Shown here: piece by piece, positions 17,280 to 25,160 of the stretch
Layout: each line of letters opens with the position of its first letter
Position numbering within the stretch: position 1 is the first letter of the stretch
Assembly: GCA_032160705.1 (NCBI GenBank)
Contig: JAVHVE010000031.1
Location: forward strand, 17,952 to 81,951
DNA length: 64,000 nucleotides
Origin: QHXM01 sp032160705
GTDB taxonomy: Bacteria; Acidobacteriota; Blastocatellia; Pyrinomonadales; Pyrinomonadaceae
Direction of reading: 5' to 3'
Notes under the pieces: model-generated
Databases searched by the model: none
The model's input: the letters and a program-made list of their open reading frames with translations, nothing else
What the model was told of the DNA's origin: nothing
Position numbers and translations under genes: made by a program

Positions 17280-17705
17280 ATGAGTGAAGTCACAGTCACA
17301 TCCATCATGAAGTTGCAGAACGAAGTCCGCTACGGCGACAACCAAACGCTCATGATTGACGAGCCGAAAGAGGCGGGCGGCGACGGAGCAGGCCCAGACC
17401 CTTACACGCTGTTGCTCTCGGCGCTCGGTGGTTGCATCTCGATGACTGTCACGCTCTACGCACGACGAAAGGGTTGGCCGCTTGCGCGCGTCACGGTGCG
17501 CCTGCGACAGCAAAGAATCCACGCCAAGGACTGTGTCGAGTGCGAGCAGAGCACAGAAGGCTTCGTTCATCGCATCGAACGCAGTGTTTCAGTCGAAGGC
17601 GACTTAACCGACGAGCAGCGCACACGCCTGCAAGAGATCGCGCACAAGTGCCCGGTTCATAAAACGCTCACTTCTAAAATTGTTATCGCGGAGATAAAAG
17701 AATGA
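17280..17705 (+). CDS. OsmC-family peroxiredoxin-like protein
   Basis: 141 residues. OsmC fold with the first redox Cys in LLSALGGCISMTVTLYARRK and the second in HKCPVHKTL, as in OsmC/YhfA-type thiol hydroperoxidases. Two extra Cys residues (DCVECEQ) lie between them. It presumably reduces organic peroxides in the cytoplasm. GAGGAGATACTTGAG precedes the ATG. The tRNA-Pro gene converges on its 3' end. Confidence 0.92.
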   Translation: MSEVTVTSIMKLQNEVRYGDNQTLMIDEPKEAGGDGAGPDPYTLLLSALGGCISMTVTLYARRKGWPLARVTVRLRQQRIHAKDCVECEQSTEGFVHRIERSVSVEGDLTDEQRTRLQEIAHKCPVHKTLTSKIVIAEIKE

Positions 17706-17734
17706 TCGGGGCAAGGCATTTTACGTTGAAGAGT

Positions 17735-17811
17735 TGGTCGGCGTGAGAGGATTCGAACCTCCGACCCCCTGAACCCCATTCAGGTGCGCTACCAGGCTGC
17801 GCTACACGCCG
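17735..17811 (-). tRNA. tRNA-Pro (anticodon GGG)
   Basis: Read on the minus strand, a complete cloverleaf: acceptor CGGCGTG / CACGCCG, D arm GCGC..GCGC, anticodon arm CCTGA-ATGGGGT-TCAGG giving anticodon GGG with U33 and G37, T arm GGAGG-TTCGAAT-CCTCT, then ACCA encoded in the DNA. It lies between the OsmC gene and a MerR regulator. Confidence 0.95.
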
Positions 17812-17900
17812 TCCAAGTTTTTCTAGTATCTCTGGAAATCTATTTTTGTCAAATGCAGGACGATGCACCGTTGCGGAGGCTTCCGACTATGAGGAGAAAC

Positions 17901-18413
17901 TTATTTTCTGCGGGCGTTAAGTTCGGCTTCGCCTGCGTCGAGTGTGCTGAGCAGGTCACGTAGCTGCTCGGCGAGGCGGCGCACGGCGAGGCGCTGGTCA
18001 TCCGTGATCGAATAGTTAGCGACCTGCGCCTGCGAGCTTTCATAAACGGGGCGCGATTCGATGGCGGGCGGCGCAGCGCTTTGCAGAGTGGATTGCGGCT
18101 GAGCGGCTGGCGCGCTCATGTCGGGTGTTGGAACTACTTTGAGCTTACTTGCGCCGCGCAACTCGCTGGCCAACTTCTTCTTCGCTCCGGCAATCGTGTA
18201 CTGATCTTCGTAGAGCAATTCCTTGATGCGGAGCGCCATTTCAACGTCGCGCTTGCGGTAAGTTCTCTGCCCGGCGCGGTTTTTCTGCGGGGCGAGCATC
18301 GGAAATTCCGACTCCCAGTAGCGCAGGACATGCGCCTGCACGCCCGTCAAATCACAGACTTCGCCGATTTTGAAGAAAAGTTTTTCGGGGATAGCGACGG
18401 CTGCGCGATTCAT
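17901..18413 (-). CDS. MerR-family transcriptional regulator
   Basis: 170 residues from the ATG at 18411-18413 (an upstream in-frame Met adds a non-homologous tail). Residues 8-80 form the winged helix-turn-helix: FFKIGEVCDLTGVQAHVLRYWESEF, then QRTYRKRDVEMALRIKELL. After a Pro/Ala/Gln linker the C-terminus (LAVRRLAEQLRDLLSTLD) is a short dimer helix rather than a metal site, so this is not a mercury or copper sensor. MerR genes of this type beside tRNA-Pro are common in several phyla, often next to ihfA/pheT (recalled, not checked). Confidence 0.88.
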   Translation of the reverse strand: MNRAAVAIPEKLFFKIGEVCDLTGVQAHVLRYWESEFPMLAPQKNRAGQRTYRKRDVEMALRIKELLYEDQYTIAGAKKKLASELRGASKLKVVPTPDMSAPAAQPQSTLQSAAPPAIESRPVYESSQAQVANYSITDDQRLAVRRLAEQLRDLLSTLDAGEAELNARRK

Positions 18414-18654
18414 GGTTCGGGAGACCCTTTGGGAAACGTGCCCGGTTTTGCTGGCAATTAAGAGAAGCTGATGGACGCCCGCCTCGGATGAGCGGGCATT
18501 CTTCCTCACGCTGCGGTGCATGTTACTCGCGCGCCCGTTTGCATGTCAATACTTTTCCACAGCAACTTAACTTGACGAGCGAGCAATAATTGCTTCTCTC
18601 TGCTTGAGGTTATACGTCAATGGTCGGCGGGATGCCCAAGATGTGGGCAGCTAA

Positions 18655-19608
18655 TTAACCCGGCACAATCCTGATGAGGCGAGCAACCGGGTCGAAGCTG
18701 AGACGAAACGGGCGCAAGGCATCGCGACCAAGCAGGATGGGCGAGCCAGCCCTGGCGTTTGGCAGTAAATCCGTGGGAATTCCGCGTAAAACCAGCGCGC
18801 CGATGCGAATAGTTGTGGGTGAAATCCTGTGTGCAGGAATGCTCCCGCCCGCCAGGTCTCTGACATCGCCGCGACCTCTTCCCCTGCCGAGAATTATTCC
18901 GAGAGAACTGGCCGCATCTTCCGTGACGGCCAGGCCGAACCCTGAGCCTGTGTCGAGCAGAGCGCGCTTTCCACCTTCGAGCATGACAAATGGGCGACGG
19001 CTTTGATTATCCATCAGCCAAGACACAATCGTCCCATCGGGTGGAAGAGTTGACGCACGCCGCAACGAGTTGAGGCGCGTATCAAACGCCGTCATCTCGC
19101 CGCGCACCATGTCTATCTCGAAACCGAGCGGCCAGTAAGCTTCCACAGGGTCGAGTACGCCATCAACGCCGGGAGCAAGCCTCTCCGTGATGATGACCAA
19201 TCCTTTGGAGGGAAGGATGTTCTGTTCATCGCCGACCGCAAGGCTGCGGACAATCGCCTCGTAGCTGGCGACACCGCCTGCTCCACTGAGTCCGCCGATC
19301 ATCACAGGTCGCTTGCCGCTCACCGCAACGCGCGCTTGATCCGCCACACGTCTTGAAATAATCGTCGCCCCGGCTCCCGTATCAATCGCGAAGGTGTACG
19401 GCCCTGCGTCGTTGATCCACACGCTAACCAGTAGCCCGCTTCCCTCCACTTCGCGGAAGCGAACGGCGCGTGGCAACTTGGCCACCGCCGACTGCACACG
19501 CAAATGGGCAGCTCCACCGAGTGGAACTGCCCAAGTGTTTGCTGCCAGGGTGAAAATGAAAGCTGAAGAAGCGCACAGGAGCGCAATTTTCCTCAAGCTA
19601 TGCCCCAT
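18655..19608 (-). CDS. secreted retropepsin-like aspartyl protease
   Basis: 317 residues with a signal peptide (KIALLCASSAFIFTLAANTWA). Two pepsin/retropepsin half-sites are visible: AIDTGAGATIISRRVA and LLDTGSGFGLAVTEDAA, each with the catalytic DTG triplet, so a single chain could form an active two-Asp site. The end (ILLGRDALRPFRLSFD) is the usual flap-close block. The family is widespread in acidobacteria with unknown substrates. It lies 20 bp downstream of the glycine-zipper gene on the same strand. Confidence 0.88.
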   Translation of the reverse strand: MGHSLRKIALLCASSAFIFTLAANTWAVPLGGAAHLRVQSAVAKLPRAVRFREVEGSGLLVSVWINDAGPYTFAIDTGAGATIISRRVADQARVAVSGKRPVMIGGLSGAGGVASYEAIVRSLAVGDEQNILPSKGLVIITERLAPGVDGVLDPVEAYWPLGFEIDMVRGEMTAFDTRLNSLRRASTLPPDGTIVSWLMDNQSRRPFVMLEGGKRALLDTGSGFGLAVTEDAASSLGIILGRGRGRGDVRDLAGGSIPAHRISPTTIRIGALVLRGIPTDLLPNARAGSPILLGRDALRPFRLSFDPVARLIRIVPG

Positions 19609-19627
19609 CGCGTTTTCTCAGGTGCGA

Positions 19628-20233
19628 TTAGTAACTACGGTTGCGTTTGCGGATGCCGTAGGTATAAACCGCCGCACCGCCGCCGCCAGCCAGAGCGCCA
19701 ATCGCCGCGCCCTTCTTGCCGCCGAGCAACGAGCCGAGCAACGCGCCGCCGCCTGCGCCCATCGCCACCGTCAGCTTATCGCGATGCTTTTGCCAGAAGG
19801 AGCGCTTGCGCGGTTGATTGTTGTAATCGTAGTAAACCTGTCGCGAGCTGCTAGAGCGGCTATAGCTGCGTCTTTGCACCGGCGCGTTTCTGTAAACAAC
19901 GCGATTTGCCGGAACAATAGTGCGCTCGGTCACGACGTTGCTGGCCGTCAAATTGCGATCACGCCCGGCGTTAAATCCATCCAGGAATCCAAGGCGATAG
20001 CTGGTCGCATCTTCGACTTTCGAAGCGAGCGAGTTGCCGTTATCTGCAATTTGAGAATTGTCTGTATCAGAAATCTGCTGCGTGTTCTGACGGTCGAAGA
20101 GACCATTAGAAGGCGTAGTCGAGTAAGTGGCTGTCGTCGGCTCCGTGCTTTTGCGAGAAACGATAGCCCCGACAGAGCCGCCTAAAAGAGCGGCCACGAG
20201 AGCAACTGGAATAATCTTATCTCTGAGAATCAT
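19628..20233 (-). CDS. glycine-zipper (YMGG-like) surface or outer-membrane protein
   Basis: 201 residues from the ATG at 20231-20233, chosen because GAAGGGAAA stands 11 bp upstream and MILRDKIIPVALVAALLGGSVGAI is a good signal or anchor helix. The middle is Thr/Asn/Arg/Ser-rich (residues 30-150). The C-terminus is a glycine zipper, GAGGGALLGSLLGGKKGAAIGALAGGGGAAVYTYGIRKR. Glycine-zipper domains insert in membranes; function unknown. It precedes the aspartyl protease gene by 19 bp. Confidence 0.75.
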   Translation of the reverse strand: MILRDKIIPVALVAALLGGSVGAIVSRKSTEPTTATYSTTPSNGLFDRQNTQQISDTDNSQIADNGNSLASKVEDATSYRLGFLDGFNAGRDRNLTASNVVTERTIVPANRVVYRNAPVQRRSYSRSSSSRQVYYDYNNQPRKRSFWQKHRDKLTVAMGAGGGALLGSLLGGKKGAAIGALAGGGGAAVYTYGIRKRNRSY

Positions 20234-20546
20234 TGTGGTAGGTTTCCCTTCAACGTAATCTTTATGAGCTTGAGCCCGCCCCGTTAGGCAGCAATCACCG
20301 TTCCTTAAACTGGCTCGTTCCACCGATCTGGCAGCAAAAAGGCGCGTAGACGTTTCTTTCCCGCAGGAAATAAAAAAATTTACAATCAAATTACAACAAG
20401 CCTTCACTACTTATTATCTCCTGCCCGGCAGAGTCTGCACGATATGGCTCACAACGCGACCCCATATCCTCACACTCTTGAAGCCGGGAGGGTGGCAGGC
20501 CGGTCGTTAAGCAACCATTCCCTGTCTTATTCCTGGCCACTCATGG

Positions 20547-20576
20547 TGGACGCCGCTTGAGACGGCAAGCTATAAT
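20547..20576 (+). promoter_or_regulatory. sigma-70-like promoter of the aminotransferase gene
   Basis: TGGACG (20547-20552) and a perfect TATAAT (20571-20576) are 18 bp apart. The start would be near 20583, giving a leader of about 40 nt that contains the TTTGGAGG ribosome site. Confidence 0.5.
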
Positions 20577-20621
20577 CCGGCTTCCGTTTCACGCTCAATC
20601 CTTTGGAGGTTCACCGCCAAC

Positions 20622-21791
20622 GTGTCCACGTCCCCAACGATTTTCCGTCTCGCCGCGCGCCTTGACAAGGTGGGCTTCTCCGACATCGTCAATGTCCGCA
20701 ACCGGATCATGGAACTGCGTGCCCGGGGGGAGACCGTTTACCAGTTTGAAGGCGGCGAGCCCTTTCCCTTCACGCCCGACTACATCAAAGAAGCCATGAC
20801 GCGCTCGCTGGCAGAGAACAAGACGCGCTACGCGCCTTCCTCCGGTATTCCCGAACTGCGCGCCGCCATCGCGGATAAACTGCGCGAGCGAAATCGTATT
20901 CAGGCGCGTGAAGAGAACGTGATAGTTTTGAATGGCGGGATGCAGGGACTGTTCAGCGCATTTCAATCAACCATCAACCCGCAGGATGAAGTGCTGGTCT
21001 TTTCTCCATACTGGACGCCGATTAAAGACCTGATCTCACATTGCGAGGGCGCAACCATCCTCGTCCCGACAAGTGAAGCGCGCCGCGAAGGATTCCACGC
21101 CACACTTGCGCGCTACGCCACGACACGAACGCGCGCCATTTATTACAACACGCCGACGAATCCGAGCGGGGTGGTCTTCACACGCGCGGAAGCCGAAGAG
21201 GTCGCGCGCTTCGCACAGGAACGCGACCTGGTCGTCATCGCTGACGAGGCATACGAGGACATCGTTTATGACGGCGAGCATGTTTCCATCGCCTCGCTCG
21301 ATGGAATGATGGAGAGAACCATCACTTCCTATACGCTCTCGAAATCCTATGCGATGACGGGCTGGCGGCTGGGCTATGCGGTGGCGACAGAACCCTGGAT
21401 GACAGGTTTACGCAAGACTCTGCTCTATTCAACCAACGGAGTCTCGACGCCCACGCAGTGGGCTGCGCTCGCGGCCTTTACCACCCCATCCAATTTTCTG
21501 GAAAACAATCGCGCTGCCTATCTTGAGCGGCGCGATCTGCTGTTAGCTGGCCTGAACGAACTCGGCCTCGTCTGCGAGAGTCCAGCCGGAGCTTTTTACG
21601 CTTTCCCGGATGTGTCTCACATTCACACTGACAGCCGCCAGGCCGCAGATATTCTGCTCGACCGCGCGCAGGTCGCAACCGTTCCCGGCATCGTTTTCGG
21701 CGAACACGGCGAAGGCCATCTACGCTTTTCCTTCTCGACCTCCCTGGAAACCATCGAAGCGGGACTCGACTCCCTGCGCCGGAATCTGTAA
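20622..21791 (+). CDS. class I/II aminotransferase (aspartate-type)
   Basis: 389 residues from a GTG start preceded by TTTGGAGG. Fold-type I PLP enzyme: GGEPFPFTPDYI near the N-terminus, NTPTNPSGVVF (the Asn-Pro-Asn-type substrate loop), DEAYEDI, the PLP-lysine block TLSKSYAMTGWRLGY (Lys near 233), and an Arg carboxylate binder near the C-terminus (HLRFSFS). It resembles aspartate or prephenate aminotransferases of subgroup I-beta/gamma. The exact substrate is not readable. thiL follows 23 bp later. Confidence 0.93.
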   Translation: MSTSPTIFRLAARLDKVGFSDIVNVRNRIMELRARGETVYQFEGGEPFPFTPDYIKEAMTRSLAENKTRYAPSSGIPELRAAIADKLRERNRIQAREENVIVLNGGMQGLFSAFQSTINPQDEVLVFSPYWTPIKDLISHCEGATILVPTSEARREGFHATLARYATTRTRAIYYNTPTNPSGVVFTRAEAEEVARFAQERDLVVIADEAYEDIVYDGEHVSIASLDGMMERTITSYTLSKSYAMTGWRLGYAVATEPWMTGLRKTLLYSTNGVSTPTQWAALAAFTTPSNFLENNRAAYLERRDLLLAGLNELGLVCESPAGAFYAFPDVSHIHTDSRQAADILLDRAQVATVPGIVFGEHGEGHLRFSFSTSLETIEAGLDSLRRNL

Positions 21792-21797
21792 GTTTAA

Positions 21798-21830
21798 GGG
21801 ATGAGGGATGAAGGATGAGGGATGAAGAGG
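21798..21830 (+). repeat. heptad repeat, single arm, GATGAGG-word family
   Basis: About four tandem degenerate heptads (GATGAGG, GATGAAG) with no matching inverted arm nearby. The thiL start codon lies within it. Confidence 0.75.
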
Positions 21831-22894
21831 AAGACAAAAACTCTCGCTCTATTCCTCCCTCGCGCAACGAGTTCGAGTTTGTTGAACACATCCGGCAACG
21901 CGCCTTCGATCACTCATCACTCATCACTCATCACTCATCACTGGTTTTAGGGATTGGCGACGATGCTGCCATCATCCGGCAGCAGCCTGGACGCGAGACG
22001 GTCGTCACCACAGACCTGCTGGTTGAAGACATAGACTTTCGTCTTGAGACAACGACGCCCTGGCTGCTCGGCTATAAGGCTCTCGCCGTCTCGCTCTCCG
22101 ACATCGCAGCGATGGGCGCGCGCCCGCGCTACGCGCTTCTCTCCATCGGCCTGCCGCAAGAAATCTGGGACTCCGATTTTGTAGATAAACTGTACGATGG
22201 TTTCTTCGCTCTCGCCGATAGCTACTCGGTCACGCTCATCGGCGGCGATGTTTCGCGCACGCCCGAACGCATCGTCATTGATGCCATCGTTATGGGCGAG
22301 GCGTTGAGTGGTCGCGCCATCCGTCGCTCAGGCGCACGCCCCCACGATCATATCTTCGTCACCGGAGCACTAGGAGGCGCGGCTGCGGGCTTACGTCTTT
22401 TGGAAGGCGGGGCGCGTTTGAGCCGGAAGCGTCCGCGCCGCTCTCACCAGCGCGCCATCGAACAACTCATCCTCCGCCAACTGCGCCCTGAACCGCGCGT
22501 TGCATGGGGCGCAATACTCGGCGAAGAACGCCTGCCGACGGCGATGATAGATATCAGCGACGGTCTTTCGTCTGATTTGGCGCATCTCTGCCGCGCAAGC
22601 CGTGTCGGCGCGAGGATTGATGCCTCGCGTCTTCCAATTGACCCTTTAGTCGTAAATCTCTGTGGGCGGCGCGCGCTCGACCCGCTCCTGCTCGCCCTGC
22701 ATGGTGGCGAAGATTTCGAGTTGCTCTTCACCGTCCGCCCCCGCGACCTCCGCTGGTTGCCGCGCGAGATTGGCGGCGTACCCATCACATATATCGGCGA
22801 TGTGACAAGCGATGCTGGACGCATTCAGGTTTCCGAAGGCTCGCGTGTTTGGCCATTAGAGCCTGCTGGTTTTATGCATTTCGGGCACAGATGA
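21815..22894 (+). CDS. thiL: thiamine-monophosphate kinase
   Basis: 359 residues. ThiL phosphorylates thiamine monophosphate to thiamine diphosphate. Motifs: GIGDDAAII (metal Asp pair), TTDLLVEDIDF, LAVSLSDIAAMGA, ITGALG-like VTGALGGAAAGL, DISDGLSSDL and GGEDFELLF. Two oddities: the ATG lies in a GATGAGG heptad arm, and a 35-bp CACTCAT heptad run (21909-21943) is translated in frame as HSSLITHHSSL just before the GIGDD loop, where family members have a short linker. The first 17 residues are poorly conserved-looking, so the true start could be later, but no better ATG was found before the catalytic loop. Confidence 0.93.
   Translation: MRDEEEDKNSRSIPPSRNEFEFVEHIRQRAFDHSSLITHHSSLVLGIGDDAAIIRQQPGRETVVTTDLLVEDIDFRLETTTPWLLGYKALAVSLSDIAAMGARPRYALLSIGLPQEIWDSDFVDKLYDGFFALADSYSVTLIGGDVSRTPERIVIDAIVMGEALSGRAIRRSGARPHDHIFVTGALGGAAAGLRLLEGGARLSRKRPRRSHQRAIEQLILRQLRPEPRVAWGAILGEERLPTAMIDISDGLSSDLAHLCRASRVGARIDASRLPIDPLVVNLCGRRALDPLLLALHGGEDFELLFTVRPRDLRWLPREIGGVPITYIGDVTSDAGRIQVSEGSRVWPLEPAGFMHFGHR
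21909..21943 (+). repeat. heptad repeat inside thiL, CACTCAT word
   Basis: Four and a half perfect copies of CACTCAT, translated in frame within ThiL. The same word makes the arms of the element at 26518-26585. Confidence 0.85.
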
Positions 22895-22966
22895 ATGACA
22901 GGTCTTTGCCTCGCTTCTCATTAACCATTAGAATAAACCGTACATTCTGACCTCCTCTTTTTCTTA

Positions 22967-23165
22967 GCCTGCGGAGCAGGCGACTGAAAATAGCCCAGCA
23001 CTTTAGTGCTGGGAATGGAGCGAGAATATTTTATTGAGTCCCGTAGGGACGGCTGAATGAAAGGACAGCATATTTCAGTCGTCCCTACGGGACTCCAAAA
23101 CTTGTATTGCAACTCTTCCCCAGCGATAAATCGCTGGGCTACTATCAAACGTCCCTGACGGGACG
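22967..23165. repeat. cluster of short GC palindromes (REP-like)
   Basis: At least six palindromes in 200 bp: GCCTGCGGAGCAGGC, CCCAGCAC..GTGCTGGG, GTCCCGTAGGGAC, its inverted copy at 23078-23094, CCCAGCGATAAATCGCTGGG, and CGTCCCTGACGGGACG (23150-23165). GAGTCCCGTAGGGACG (23036 onward) and its complement (ending 23094) form a larger inverted pair of 22 bp with one mismatch. Any reading frame here is repeat-encoded and not a gene. Confidence 0.85.
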
Positions 23166-23194
23166 ACAGGGAGTTCCATATTAGGTGCTGTTCT

Positions 23195-23491
23195 ATGACT
23201 CATCCGATTTATCGTGTTCGTTCGTTTGAAATCGTGTCGCCCTACACGCTCCAAGTCCAATTCGACGACGAGACGAAACAGACCATCTATTTCCGCCCGG
23301 TGCTGGCTGGAGAAATGTACGGGCCGTTGCGTGACTTGTCGCTCTTCAACCAGGTTCGCCTTGACCCGGAAGTTCACACTTTGGTCTGGCCTAATGGCGC
23401 GGACTTCGATCCGGCAACTTTGCACGACTGGCCTGAGTTGGAAGAAGCCTTGATAGCTCGCGCGCAGAAATGGGAACTCATCACAGCTTGA
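23195..23491 (+). CDS. DUF2442-domain protein
   Basis: 98 residues: YRVRSFEIVSPYTLQVQFDD, then PVLAGEMYGPLRDLSLFNQV, DPEVHTLVWPNGADFDP and LHDWPEL. This is the DUF2442 pattern, a small cytoplasmic fold often next to DUF4160 or toxin-antitoxin genes. No partner gene is adjacent here; the upstream side is a palindromic repeat cluster and cysS lies 37 bp downstream. Role unknown. Confidence 0.85.
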   Translation: MTHPIYRVRSFEIVSPYTLQVQFDDETKQTIYFRPVLAGEMYGPLRDLSLFNQVRLDPEVHTLVWPNGADFDPATLHDWPELEEALIARAQKWELITA

Positions 23492-23528
23492 ACCTGTAAG
23501 TTAATAAAAACGTATCCTCGTCATTACA

Positions 23529-24929
23529 ATGCTGAAATTTACAAACACACTTTCCGGCCAGCTTGAAGAGTTTCGCCCGATCAATGAAGGCGAGGTGCGC
23601 CTCTATTATTGCGGCCCGACCGTCTGGGACTACGCGACCATCGGCAACTTTCGCTCGAACATCTTCACAGATATTCTGAGCCGTTATCTCAGATTCAAAG
23701 GCTACCGCGTCACGCACGTCATGAACATCACGGACGTGGAAGATCGCATCATCGGGCTTTCGCAGAAAAACAATGTGACGATTGACGAGTTCACGGCCAA
23801 ATACATTGAAGCTCTGTGGGAAGATTTTGATGCCCTGGGCTGCGCGCGCCCGGACATTGTGCCGCGCGCCACGCGCCACATTCCCGAAATGGTGTCAATC
23901 ATTCAGCGGCTCGAAGAGCGCGGCCACGCTTATCGTTCGGATGATTCGATCTATTACCGGATTAGCTCATTCCCGGAATACGGCAAGCTCTCGAAGATTA
24001 ACTTCGCCGGTAACATCGCGGGCGCAAGCGAGCGCGTTGACACGGACAAGTATGACAAGGAGGACGCGCGCGATTTCGCTCTCTGGAAAGGCGCGGAATC
24101 AGTGGATGAGCCTGCGTGGGATACATCTTTGGGGCGCGGGCGTCCCGGCTGGCACATCGAATGCTCCGCGATGTCCATGAAATATCTCGGCGAGACGTTT
24201 GACATTCACGCGGGCGGCATTGATCTGGTCTTTCCGCACCACGAAAACGAAATCGCGCAGAGCGAAGGAGCGACGGGCAAACCTTTCGCGAAATATTGGA
24301 TTCACTTCGAGCACCTGAAAGTCGAAGGCGAATCCATGTCCAAGTCGAAAGGCAACTACTATACTTTCCGCGATGTCGCTGCGCGTGGCTTCTCGCCCGT
24401 CGCCGTTCGCTACTTTCTCCTGAGCGTGCCCTATCGCAAACAACTTAATTTCACCTTCGAGGCACTCCGTGGCGCGGAGAAGACCGTCATGGGCCTGCGC
24501 GCTTTTCGCTCGCGTCTCAAAGATGCGCGCGTCGAGCCGGGCGGGAATCCCAATCTACAGGAAGCCGCCGCGCGCGCTCTCAAAGATTTCGAGGCCGGGT
24601 TTGACGACGACCTCAACACATCGGTCGCGCTCGCCGCGCTGCACAATCTCGCGCGCGAGGTGAACACCGCGATTGACGAACACGCCCTGCGTGAAGATAA
24701 CAAGACGGAACTGCTCGCCCTGCTCGACCGCTTCAACTCCGTCCTGAACATTTTCGAGGACGAGCAGGCCGTCATGCTCGACGCTGATATTCAATCGCTG
24801 ATTGACGAGCGGCAGGAAGCGCGTCGCCGCCGCGACTTTGCCAGCGCCGACGAAATCCGCGACGAACTGGCCGGACGCGGCATCACGCTCGAAGACACCA
24901 AAGACGGCGTGCGCTGGAAAAGACGTTGA
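23529..24929 (+). CDS. cysS: cysteinyl-tRNA synthetase
   Basis: 466 residues, normal length. Charges tRNA-Cys. Zinc Cys28 (YYCGPTVWD), MNITDVEDRII, GWHIECSAMS (second zinc Cys), GGIDLVFPHHENEIAQSE and the C-terminal RRRRDFASADEIRDEL are all present. The class I signature HIGN reads TIGN (DYATIGNFR, Thr37) and the KMSKS loop reads SMSKSKGN, so the first residue of both catalytic signatures differs from the usual one. All other landmarks are intact, so it is probably functional. No other cysS is in the window. Confidence 0.96.
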   Translation: MLKFTNTLSGQLEEFRPINEGEVRLYYCGPTVWDYATIGNFRSNIFTDILSRYLRFKGYRVTHVMNITDVEDRIIGLSQKNNVTIDEFTAKYIEALWEDFDALGCARPDIVPRATRHIPEMVSIIQRLEERGHAYRSDDSIYYRISSFPEYGKLSKINFAGNIAGASERVDTDKYDKEDARDFALWKGAESVDEPAWDTSLGRGRPGWHIECSAMSMKYLGETFDIHAGGIDLVFPHHENEIAQSEGATGKPFAKYWIHFEHLKVEGESMSKSKGNYYTFRDVAARGFSPVAVRYFLLSVPYRKQLNFTFEALRGAEKTVMGLRAFRSRLKDARVEPGGNPNLQEAAARALKDFEAGFDDDLNTSVALAALHNLAREVNTAIDEHALREDNKTELLALLDRFNSVLNIFEDEQAVMLDADIQSLIDERQEARRRRDFASADEIRDELAGRGITLEDTKDGVRWKRR

Positions 24930-24936
24930 CAACCGC

Positions 24937-25009
24937 CAGATGTCGGGTGTTAGATGTCACATGCTGGTGACAACCCTGCTGACATCTAACATCTGACATC
25001 CAGCACTGC
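24937..25009. repeat. heptad hairpin element, AGATGTC-word family
   Basis: Left arm of words ending GATGT (CAGATGT, TAGATGT), loop around CACATGCTGGTGACAACC, right arm GACATCTAACATCTGACATC. It lies just after cysS. Confidence 0.75.
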
Positions 25010-25160
25010 TTTTTATGTTTTACCTTCGTGATAGACATTTTCGCCCGCTTGATAGCCGCGCCAATCTCTTCGCAGACTAGGCACGTCACGCACTCTTACC
25101 GCTTTTCGCAAATTTTATCTCAAACAAATTTCCCTCGCTTTTCAGTAAGGAGAAGAGTGT

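Noticed and set aside
17683..17868. 61-codon frame across the tRNA
   Set aside because: Covers the tRNA-Pro gene on the same strand; not a protein gene.
22921..23148. 75-codon frame on the minus strand
   Set aside because: Entirely within palindromic repeats and therefore repeat-encoded.
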